Shown here piece by piece: positions 57,201 through 62,400 of a stretch of 64,000 nt of DNA. The notes under the pieces were generated by a model, which saw only the letters and a list, made by a program, of their open reading frames with translations, was not told the origin of the DNA and did not search any database. Position numbers and translations under genes: made by a program. The stretch is from Anadara kagoshimensis (Eukaryota; Mollusca; Bivalvia; Arcoida; Arcidae): positions 29,378,300 through 29,442,299 of the forward strand of contig CM037874.1 of NCBI GenBank assembly GCA_021292105.1, written 5' to 3'. Positions within the stretch are counted from its first letter, which is position 1. Every line of letters begins with the position of its first letter.

Positions 57201-57656
57201 TTTTGGGAGTTTTTTCATCTACATAAATTTCAAGTAACTGCAGGCGTAAGTTTATTGTCTGACAGTCAAGTGTGTAAGTGTGAGAAGTAGCAGTGCTCAG
57301 TCAAATAAAAAATTTGAATCACTAAACTCTAACTTTGGGTGAGGATTTTTTTAAACTGTGCTTTTCTGGATGAAAATTGCAGTTACTGAGTTAGCCAACT
57401 CTTATTCATATGTGCTAAGGCATACTTCAATGTTTCAAACTGTCATATTACTATGTTGTCAATATCTAGATTTGAAACTGACAGACATGAGGTGTTTGTG
57501 GAATGCTCTGCTTGAGCAACTTGCCTGAACTTGCCATTTTTAAACAAAATAGTCTAACATATTCAAAAGTTGCACAGGATACATTTTTTTAACTACCGGT
57601 AACACAAATCTCACCTTCTCGAATCGATGGATGTTTTCTTTGTTCAGTGATTCCAT
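34954..57656 (-). CDS. SPAG5: SPAG5/astrin, spindle and kinetochore coiled-coil protein (whole gene, spliced)
   Basis: Astrin (with SKAP/kinastrin, MYCBP and LC8 in vertebrates) binds spindle microtubules and bioriented kinetochores. Twenty-two coding exons with compatible phases give about 1454 residues, against 1193 in human. Layout: residues 1-566 are low-complexity, with a KEN tripeptide at 6-8 and many SP/TP sites; about 570-1040 are coiled coil; about 1045-1230 are a Ser-rich linker holding QSFLSLVMQAV, like human RTFLGSILTAV; about 1235-1410 are coiled coil; and the end is RTLEENWKRAEAEVYRFDEL ... LIDGLESL, aligning with human NILEENLRRSDKELEKLDDI ... LQGLLEFL. N-terminal similarity is weak, so identity rests on domain order, the linker motif and the C-terminus. 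Exon 40237-40816 needs one extra base to keep frame. The gene is divergent from TMEM17 and upstream of VMP1 on the same strand. Confidence 0.85.
35249..35396. repeat. near-perfect 148-bp palindrome in the last SPAG5 intron
   Basis: The arms of about 70 bp (tcaacatttacctgtggtat ... gttcacatgcggcgaatacc) face their complement around ccgg. There is almost no loop. Confidence 0.85.
35745..36312 (+). mobile_element. LINE 3' fragment (end of reverse transcriptase ORF)
   Basis: It encodes the C-terminal part of a non-LTR reverse transcriptase: NTKIRLFNSNVKTIPLYGCE, TWKTTKCLLNKLQVFINN, KIRWPEKITNLELWEKTKQQ, then in another frame WNPQGKRKVGRPRNTWR-like and RWRSVVSGLC-like text. At least one frame change and no full ORF, so it is a dead 5'-truncated copy. 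It is antisense to SPAG5. RTE-like or related clade is a guess. Confidence 0.75.
36325..36560 (-). mobile_element. SINE-like copy, family A
   Basis: aagttaaggaattttaagcc ctgtcaaaggtctttcac, gaggcggtcagttcatagat, ggtggaggaaacatgagtgc and ggcaagtgaa match the family. It lies directly after the LINE fragment. Confidence 0.55.
36623..36703 (-). CDS. SPAG5: SPAG5 coding exon 21: conserved C-terminal helix
   Basis: It encodes MRTLEENWKRAEAEVYRFDE LVEIIRK, the best match to human astrin (ILEENLRRSDKELEKLDDIV). The acceptor is gtttag and the donor AAG|GTTTGT. Confidence 0.9.
37120..37335 (-). mobile_element. SINE-like copy, family A, worn
   Basis: agtcatgattctttcactta, gagccagttctaggatagta, cgcaagtaaactttcaa, gagttggattcaaac, gagagtttctgtgatg and accactctgtcaccaagac follow the family order. 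Confidence 0.5.
37523..37597 (-). CDS. SPAG5: SPAG5 coding exon 20
   Basis: It encodes LQKMREQSYKKDDYYEEIGR KASRR, phase 0 at both ends. The acceptor is ccattacag and the donor AGG|GTAAAT. Confidence 0.85.
37749..37955. mobile_element. MITE family 4, copy C (inverted)
   Basis: The ends ttgatggattgccggccacg and ataaccggtaatacgtcaa are inverted. tgccgtttaatgacgtcact matches copies A and B in reverse. Confidence 0.65.
38242..38424. mobile_element. MITE family 1, copy C (inverted)
   Basis: tacagtccaacctgcctaaa ... caggtatgactgta. The reverse complement matches 9210-9392 closely. Confidence 0.7.
38542..38724 (-). CDS. SPAG5: SPAG5 coding exon 19
   Basis: It encodes NYQNEIRGLRGKLESVEAQK, a Ser/Gly break (SKSGSGGSSSG), CQCQTEVLNLKLK and the donor GTACTG. 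CQCQTEV recalls the KxTQT/QTE-like short linear sites of LC8 partners, but this is weak. Confidence 0.85.
38880..39030 (-). mobile_element. SINE-like copy, family A, internally deleted
   Basis: tgtcaagattcttttgctta, tgaggtggtttgtccctagt, gggattctatcctag, gagagatgctgtgagca and accactcagccacttaggcc: the middle of the family consensus is missing. Confidence 0.55.
39150..39330 (-). CDS. SPAG5: SPAG5 coding exon 18
   Basis: It encodes EALNGQLLQLQMSEKHLKAE through FSDQESDIR, a coiled coil. It starts at phase 2 and ends at phase 0 before GTAAGT. Confidence 0.87.
39365..39935 (+). repeat. three diverged ~190-bp tandem units
   Basis: ctatatttcaaatttgaaca, atagtaatgacagccatctt and tttcttgtaaaaac recur at about 39450, 39650 and 39825. 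They lie in a SPAG5 intron. The 39377-39619 open frame is part of this repeat. Confidence 0.6.
40237..40816 (-). CDS. SPAG5: SPAG5 coding exon 17: Ser-rich linker with SFLSLVMQAV motif; one base short
   Basis: It encodes a polar linker with QSFLSLVMQAVDKKYDPL, then low-complexity Ser/Gly sequence, then the start of the second coiled coil (QITSVCEIFKEITRLANILE). The strong acceptor ctttgcag at 40816 gives a frame that shifts at an A7 run (40789-40795), and the exon is 580 nt where 581 is needed. One missing A, or a weak downstream acceptor at about 40762, would explain it. The donor is GAAAA|GTAAGT. Confidence 0.8.
41144..41330 (-). CDS. SPAG5: SPAG5 coding exon 16
   Basis: It encodes ETLQSCQDELQATKMHASRL through KVGLEPEFEEQ, the end of the first long coiled coil. 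The donor is CAG|GTACTT, phase 0. Confidence 0.85.
41651..41691 (-). CDS. SPAG5: SPAG5 coding exon 15 (41 nt)
   Basis: It encodes VNCSALETECKDLR, phase 0 in and phase 2 out. The acceptor is actttcag and the donor CTCAG|GTTAGT. Confidence 0.8.
42318..42513 (-). CDS. SPAG5: SPAG5 coding exon 14
   Basis: It encodes YELLTRNLQHTLESREQDIE through YEKENRVLS, a strong coiled coil with two Cys (FECRECIEEE). The donor is TCT|GTAAGT, phase 0. Confidence 0.85.
43300..43362 (-). CDS. SPAG5: SPAG5 coding exon 13
   Basis: It encodes ITDLAETSSKKVKDLQDEVH, 63 nt, phase 2 to 2. The acceptor is cttttatag and the donor CACAG|GTAACA. Confidence 0.82.
43847..43994 (-). CDS. SPAG5: SPAG5 coding exon 12
   Basis: It encodes ALQDTELTKQGLMKHVEDLE to ISKLNER, a coiled coil. 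It runs from phase 1 in to phase 2 out. The acceptor is cttttcag. Confidence 0.85.
44298..44481. mobile_element. MITE family 1, copy D
   Basis: tacagtcaaacctgtctata ... ggcaggttggactgta, nearly the same as copy A, in a SPAG5 intron. Confidence 0.75.
44855..44884 (-). CDS. SPAG5: SPAG5 coding exon 11: 30-nt microexon
   Basis: It encodes DKNGSKKDLQ, phase 1 to phase 1. The acceptor tcctttcag and donor AAG|GTAATG are good. Skipping it keeps the frame, so it may be optional. Confidence 0.65.
45213..45264 (+). repeat. (GA)n microsatellite next to a SPAG5 splice donor
   Basis: A (ga)n run of about 50 bp with one break. In the SPAG5 transcript it is a (CT)n tract starting about 10 nt after the exon 10 donor. 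Confidence 0.9.
45276..45369 (-). CDS. SPAG5: SPAG5 coding exon 10
   Basis: It encodes FENLYSNTSADLLSATRQVQ to TSTKI, leaving phase 1. In the transcript, a (CT)n microsatellite begins about 10 nt after the donor. Confidence 0.82.
45490..45810 (+). mobile_element. tRNA-headed SINE, family B
   Basis: Head ctagctcagtggtagtgctt ... gggttcaaaccccagc (clear A and B boxes); body matches 29555-29850; tail (atcaatca)n. It lies in a SPAG5 intron, antisense. Confidence 0.75.
45907..46041 (-). CDS. SPAG5: SPAG5 coding exon 9
   Basis: It encodes 45 coiled-coil residues, EAEVVKQRQDNKEESERCAK to NMMQ, phase 0. The acceptor is aattttag and the donor CAG|GTATAA. Confidence 0.85.
46866..46958 (-). CDS. SPAG5: SPAG5 coding exon 8
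   Basis: It encodes 31 residues, ADVKEALMENLKKVKASSER to DIDKQ, with a helical heptad pattern. The donor is CAG|GTTTGT and it is phase 0. Confidence 0.85.
47307..48156. mobile_element. TIR element ~850 bp in a SPAG5 intron
   Basis: The left end tactgtaaaatcacaaatat ttgtggggg mirrors the right end ccccacaaatattaatgatc tacagta. The interior holds further ttcgtgg/acgaaaa words and a G-rich patch (gagggggcgggggagg). No ORF. Confidence 0.65.
48203..48346 (-). CDS. SPAG5: SPAG5 coding exon 7
   Basis: It encodes 48 coiled-coil residues, VEDLKAEIFRRDNSLELTSA to AEKMQ. It is phase 0 at both ends. The acceptor is tattttag and the donor CAG|GTACAC. Confidence 0.85.
48554..48829 (+). mobile_element. 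'ctcttgagagcc' element, copy 2
   Basis: aactagaactgtctcttgag to aagtttgctggggtata. Same internal order as 32868-33108. Confidence 0.65.
48929..49009 (-). CDS. SPAG5: SPAG5 coding exon 6
   Basis: It encodes 27 coiled-coil residues, AECEELKSEISNLKEELLSV onward. It is phase 0 at both ends, with acceptor ctttcag. The preceding intron contains the 2-kb TIR element. Confidence 0.85.
49050..51036. mobile_element. 1.99-kb TIR element with TA duplication, SPAG5 intron 5
   Basis: The first 26 bases (ccgtaatccttctatgtatt cggac...) return exactly inverted at the right end. TA flanks both sides. The subterminal regions share tttcggaca and cggacacccc words in inverted order. It holds an internal hairpin (50195-50350) and a smaller palindrome (49718-49742). 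The only sizeable frame (49436-49636) has no domain I know, so it is non-autonomous. Confidence 0.75.
50195..50352. repeat. 158-bp near-perfect palindrome inside the 2-kb element
   Basis: Arms aaccacacataagtggtttt ctgacgtagc..gatcgcactcg face gcgatcagctacgtcagaaa accacatatgtgtggtt. The centre is near cgtgcgcagagcgcacg. Confidence 0.85.
51359..51581 (-). CDS. SPAG5: SPAG5 coding exon 5: start of coiled coil
   Basis: It encodes LTAEEVRRQHPRTLANQLDT then heptad-rich DRDKFKHQITELKQELKQRQ. The donor is AAG|GTTTAT and the acceptor atctacag. Confidence 0.85.
51905..52250 (-). mobile_element. tRNA-headed SINE, fullest family B copy (reverse)
   Basis: The complement begins ctggagctcagttggtagag tgctcgctccg ... 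gggttcgagccccggc, clear A and B boxes. The body runs to gttaaacgtcccagtcaaga in plus orientation. It lies in a SPAG5 intron. Confidence 0.8.
52377..53797 (-). CDS. SPAG5: SPAG5 coding exon 4: long disordered exon with SP repeats
   Basis: This is a 1421-nt exon encoding about 474 acidic, Ser/Thr-rich residues. A loose repeat of about 20-25 residues recurs around CSP(I/L/C): GCSPLETETC, ACSPIKVSVC, SSPCKINTC, GCSPCKLIDT, ACSPIPNK, ACSPLVQQ. A 13-residue unit (DTMDSGMNTSCVV) is tandemly duplicated. STMTDHS recalls the LC8-type TQT sites in astrin. The acceptor is tttccag and the donor AGGAG|GTATCA, phase 2. Confidence 0.85.
53959..54142. mobile_element. MITE family 2, copy D
   Basis: acaattaaatcttattttaa tgcctctcgata ... 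atgaatcaaggctttactgta. An old inverted copy of 31402-31579. Confidence 0.55.
54706..54952 (+). repeat. relative of the 'ctcttgagagcc' elements
   Basis: tagaaaaactgtgagcaaaa tacccccccccc to cactttttaagcgggggtat. The ending and the tail (ggacggacacacagacggac) resemble that superfamily. The start differs. Confidence 0.5.
55343..55430 (-). CDS. SPAG5: SPAG5 coding exon 3
   Basis: It encodes LIVPVSVYEDARVDHTYCVN and KTTEATQIE. With the previous exon it gives KIAGLIVPVSV, faintly like human VKTIVLVPSPL. The acceptor is ttctgtag and the donor GAG|GTATAA. Confidence 0.75.
55585..55822 (+). mobile_element. 'ctcttgagagcc' element, copy 3
   Basis: aactagaactgtctcttgag to gtttgcgggggtata, with ggccttgacctttgactta inside. 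Same termini as 48554-48829. Confidence 0.65.
56370..56815. repeat. ~450-bp repeat, copy 2
   Basis: Partner of 6115-6600. It ends next to SPAG5 coding exon 2. The internal frame 56380-56601 occurs at both loci but is interrupted differently, so I do not call a gene. Confidence 0.65.
56899..57044 (-). CDS. SPAG5: SPAG5 coding exon 2
   Basis: It encodes TVDTVVPHLCTPPVRNPLQD to KTPGRKIAG. The donor GCAGG|GTTTGT leaves phase 2, as the next exon needs. The TPP and KTPG sites are possible proline-directed phosphorylation sites. Confidence 0.75.
57615..57656 (-). CDS. SPAG5: SPAG5 coding exon 1 with KEN box
   Basis: It encodes MESLNKENIHRFEK. The exon body begins at 57685 after a pyrimidine tract and ttaag. 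An out-of-frame ATG lies just before this one, and the frame upstream has no other in-frame ATG in the exon. The donor is AAG|GTGAGA, phase 0. Confidence 0.75.
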
Positions 57657-57825
57657 CTCATACTTTCTTCTCTTTTTTAAAGTATCTTAAAAAAAAAAAT
57701 TAAGTTCATAAACAAATACTATATTAAAACAACCAAAATTTCACAAACGTTGATGTCACTGTCAAGAATTGTGAACTGTATAAATCAACTTTTACACAAT
57801 AATCATGGCATCAACCTTACGTTAC

Positions 57826-57863
57826 CTGTTGACAGTGGACTCCTCCATCATCTGTCAGCGTTG
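57826..57863 (-). other. SPAG5: candidate SPAG5 5' untranslated exon
   Basis: This is 38 nt between a ttttcag acceptor and a GTAACG donor. It cannot be coding in the frame of the next exon, so if real it is 5' UTR. An upstream first exon would then lie nearer the TMEM17 promoter. Confidence 0.4.
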
Positions 57864-58108
57864 CTGAAAATAACAACATTGTAAATCGCTATAGGGAGAA
57901 CCTGATTATTTTGCGAAGTAATTATTGAACCATATGTGGCAAAACTGTGGAATAATGGAGCCACACCTTGTTTTAATTCATTGTGATTTCCTGGAAGACT
58001 CTGCGCAAGTTGGTTGACAACTGTGTTAACACATGAAGTTCGCCACTGTACCACATGATGCTGTTGTGGGCTCCATTTGTAAATTACATTTACAATACAT
58101 TATGTAAA

Positions 58109-58597
58109 TGCTACTGTAGGAACCACTGTGACTGTGACAGTGAAATACTCTTTATATACATAGAAAATCAAATAAATTTGAATAAAGTTTGATATTTTTC
58201 ACTTATTTGTACCTAGTCGTAATAGGAAATCTGTATGCACATCCGCGATTGTCATAAAGTATGTCTGTAGAAAGGAAAATGTTGGCGGTATGGGGATTTT
58301 ACACATGTGAAAATGACGATGTTCACACTGGAAGTGATGTCCTTGGTGACGTTTTACGTCATATGCACAACAGAACCCGCCATTTGCCTGGTTTTTCAAC
58401 ATGTTAAATCCCCATAGCACCAACGTTTTACCCTGTGCAGATATATTTTGGGCTAATCGCGGATGCACATACAGATTTCCTGTTACAACTAGGTACAAGT
58501 GAAAAATACCAATATTTATTCAAATTTGATTTTCTATGGATATAAAGAGTAATTCACTGTCACAGTCACAGTGTCAGTGGTTCCTACAGTAGTTACA
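58109..58597. repeat. 0.49-kb foldback in the SPAG5/TMEM17 spacer
   Basis: Left arm ctactgtaggaaccactgtg ... tttgtacctagtcgtaatag gaaatctgtatgcacatccgcga; right arm is its complement with about ten differences (tcgcggatgcacatacagat ... ggttcctacagtag). The loop is about 170 bp. Confidence 0.8.
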
Positions 58598-58690
58598 CTG
58601 GAAATTATTTCCCTTACCTCAACGTCAGGAATCATACCAGGGTTGCTTGTTTGTAAAGCGAGCACTCTACCAATTCGCCTGAAAGAACCA
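58595..58690 (-). mobile_element. tRNA-headed SINE fragment, family D (reverse)
   Basis: The complement reads caggcgaattggtagagtgc tcgctttacaaacaagcaac ... ggtatgattcctgacg. Partner of 28085-28165. Confidence 0.55.
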
Positions 58691-59338
58691 TATAGAAACC
58701 TGTGCATAGTACATACTAAATGTACAGTACCATGTAGCTTCAGTCCTAGCTATGGGTAATTTTGTACTCACTACTCTCCTAGATATCACATTTACAACTG
58801 TGTAAAATAGGTTTTTGTCTAGACTTAAATATGTAATTTTTAAAATACTCAAGTTGCCATATCCACGGGTCCCAACAGGATCTTTTTTAAACCGCTGATG
58901 TTACCGTTCGCTAGCCTTTTCTGCATCTCTCAGTCTCTAGGCTAGTTATATGCGGGGGGGTTATGGTGGACAATAACAATCTTCGCTCATTGTCCATTGC
59001 CAAGACAAAATTATCACACTCACCACGTTCCTATGTCTATGTTATAAATAAAATAATACTGTTTAGATCACATAAAGCCTAGATCCGGCCTATATATTCA
59101 TTGATGTAATATTTCGATATTTTCAATATTGAAGTTTCCGCTTTGAACAATGCTGCGATTTGATTGGTTGGACAAAATATCGTTGTTTCGAAGTTTTCTT
59201 AGATAATAAAGATAATAAAATAAATTATTTAAAAGAATTACACTATCGTTTTTATAAAAAACGCAATGATATTTAAATGTTTATTTGTGAAAAATTACAT
59301 GATTTAATGTTTTTTCGAATTTGAAGGTTTATTTACAT

Positions 59339-59344
59339 CACGTG
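59339..59344. promoter_or_regulatory. E-box CACGTG 20 bp before the TMEM17 ATG
   Basis: A perfect CACGTG within atcacgtgacc lies just upstream of the start codon. A second tcACGTGacc-like site (gcacgtgacc) lies inside exon 1. These are USF/CLEAR-like sites by sequence only. Confidence 0.3.
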
Positions 59345-59364
59345 ACCTTCAGCGCTTTTCCAAC

Positions 59365-59467
59365 ATGGAAGCCACACTGAGGAAAACTGTCACTTCTGTG
59401 ACAGGTGTTCTTTTTCCAGTTACGAAGCAAGCACGTGACCCACAACAACATCAGATACTGAAAACTG
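59365..59467 (+). CDS. TMEM17: TMEM17 exon 1
   Basis: It encodes 34 residues, MEATLRKTVTSVTGVLFPVT to LKT, ending ACTG|GTAAAG (phase 1). The ATG sits in caacATGG. The N-terminal cytosolic leader matches the length of the family's variable N-terminus. Confidence 0.83.
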
Positions 59468-62400
59468 GTAAAGAATGAGCAGATTTCTTCACCCAAACTA
59501 AAATGATTGCGTTTAAATACAGAAAATCGTAACTCGGTCATTAGGCACCTGTCCAGTCATGATTTTTTGTTCTAAAAATTGACAACTGCAGATATATTTT
59601 GAATGAATGTTTGTCATATATGTTTTAGAATGACAGGCTGCTTATTATAATAGGGTATAGAGTGTAATTTTAAGCAACAAGTTTCAGCAATGGATAATGA
59701 AATGAATCTTGTCATTACTTCTAACCCTTGTAATTCATAAAAGCATTGACCACATAATAAAAATTTGTAGAGTGCTTGCTTCATATGTGACCAGGTCTGA
59801 CCGACACTTGAAAATAGGTAGTGACTGCTCCAACGCCAAGCACCTGGCATTTACAAATGAGTGTCTCGATGGGCGTTAAACAAAAGAACCTTCCCTGCAC
59901 ATGGCAAAGGTCAGAATTTCTGCCATTTAACATATAGCTGGTGAAGTCTTGGTATAAGTGAAGTATTCTTGTTGTCTGAGAGAATGTAACATTAGAAATA
60001 TTTCTTTGATTTCAAAATGGACATGACAAAAATAATTATTCATTTCATGAGCCAAGTTTTGACTTGATGTTAAGCAATACACCCACATCTTTTATTGAAT
60101 TGACCGTTTCTAGGGTTGTATGACCATAAGTATTCATTAGGTATGTAATTGCTGTATCATGATATTTGTAAGACTTCACAACAGTCTGTAAACATTTACT
60201 CCCAATACTTTTAAATGAAACAATTCCATTTACTCGAGACATTACACAATCTAATAAAAAATGGAAGGGGTATAAAATGTGTAGGCGGGCTGGCAAAATC
60301 TTACACCCAATTTTCAATGATTTATATTTCAATAAATATCTATTGGATTTTTATAATATTTTCACACAATATTGGGCATAATCTCAGTTTTTAAAATATA
60401 TTTTGATTTTTAAAAAATATTTGATATTTTTGAAGTTATTACAAAAAACGTGGGCTACACTTTTTTCAATCGGTAAAAAATCATCCGAGGCAGGATAACA
60501 AAATTTTACCACCCAATTTTCAATTATCTATATTTCCATAAATATGTATTGGATTTATATAGTATTTTGACATGATGTCCGGCATGACCTAAATTTTTAA
60601 AATATGTTTTTGATTTTAAAAAATATTTAATATTTTTGAAGTTATTAAAAGAAAATACGGGCTACACTTTTTCCAATTGGTCAAAATTCATCCGAGGCAC
60701 GACGGGTAAGCTTTGAACATTGATCGATATCTCTTCACATGATTATGCTTGCCTATTAAAATTTGCAACAAATACGCGGTGGATATGTATCTTTGCTACC
60801 ACCAAATGGTACTCCCTATAATGCAGTAGTTTTCTTTTTATAACCGATTGTTTGTGACATTTGATTGTTCTATAAGTACGATGCCATAAGTTATTTTTCT
60901 GTAAATACCTCCCGTGTAATGGTGAACCTGTCGTGCCTTGATCAAAGATGGCGGCGTACTTATCGCAATTAAAGAACAATAAACTGTCACAAACAATCAT
61001 TTATAAAAAGAAAACCACTCCATAATAAGAAATACCCTTTGTTGCTATTAAAGATATATATCCACCGCGTATTTATTGAAAAATTTAATAATAGGCAAGC
61101 ATAATTATGTGGAGAGATATCGATAAATGTTCAAACCTCACTCGTCCTACCTCGCATTAATTTTGACCGATTGGAAAAAGTGTAGCCCGTATTTACTTTA
61201 ATAACTTCAAAAATATCAAATATTTTTAAAATCAAAAATATATTTAAACAATTTAGGTCATGCCCGATATTATGTAAAAATATTATAAAAATCCAATAGA
61301 TTTTTATTGAAATATAGATCAATGAAAATTGGGTGGTAAAATTTTGTTATCCTGCCTCGGATGAATTTTTACCGATTGAAAAAAGTGTAGCCCACGTTTT
61401 TTGTAATAATTTAAAAAATATCAAATATTTTTAAAATCAAAAATATATTTTAAAATTTGAGGTCATGCCCGATATTATGTGTAAATATTATAAGAATCCA
61501 ATAGATATTTATTGAAATATAGATCATTGAAAATTGGGTGTAAGATTTTGCAAGCCCCGCCTACACATTTTATACCCCCTCTAAAAAATGTACTGTAACA
61601 AACCAATATTTACAAAACACGAGATTTTACTGTATATTGCTACAACTGATACAATTGATCAAATTGCTTCTTCAGTTTATAAAGTAAAATATTCATAAAC
61701 TAAAAGTGCATCTTTTGAATATTTATAAAATACTTCATTCTAAAGTATCATTTGAAAATGAGAGTTGATTTCATGACGTCAGTGTACTTCTACTCATGTA
61801 AAACAACATAATAATGTCCACATAATTATAATAACACTATGTGACCATTTGCACATTTACAGATTTTGTAAACATTTACTATCCAAACAAAATGTAAGTG
61901 ACTTCTAATAATTCTGAAGTTGTAGAAATCTTGGTATACAGTTGTAACAGTAACACTAGGTTTCCATTAATTTAAAATAATTAGAAGCCAAATTCCCAAA
62001 ATTTGTAAAAATATAGTCCTTTTTAAAATATTTTTCCACAAATTTGCTAAAATAGGTTACTTTTTGAAAGAATTCCTCAGAAATTAGTAGCCAATGGCGA
62101 TTTTGGCTACCAGGAATGGAAACATAGAGTAACATGTTGTATATTATAATGTAATTAAAATAACACCATGTGACCATTTGCACGTTTACAGATTTTGTAA
62201 ATGTTTAATAGCCTAACACAAAACGTAAACATGTACACTTGGAAACCTTATTTGTGAAAAATATTTTAAAAAGAATTATATTGTTAAAAAAAATGGCTTA
62301 TAATTCTGAAGTTGTAGAAATCTTGTTATACACTTGACGACTTGTAACAGTAATATGTTGTGACATAATAGTGAATGTTATCATTTATTTTATTTTTAGG

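Larger units (their letters stand above)
57864..59364. promoter_or_regulatory. head-to-head spacer between SPAG5 and TMEM17
   Basis: This is a 1.5-kb divergent spacer expected to hold both promoters. It contains a 0.49-kb foldback (58109-58597), a tRNA-headed SINE fragment (58595-58690) and about 0.7 kb of unique DNA (58690-59364) with more CpG than its surroundings. No clear TATA box was picked. Confidence 0.45.

Noticed and set aside
58853-58866. gttgccatatccac as an RFX X-box for TMEM17
   Set aside because: The left half-site fits but the right half has two mismatches, and it is 500 bp from the ATG. Not enough to call.
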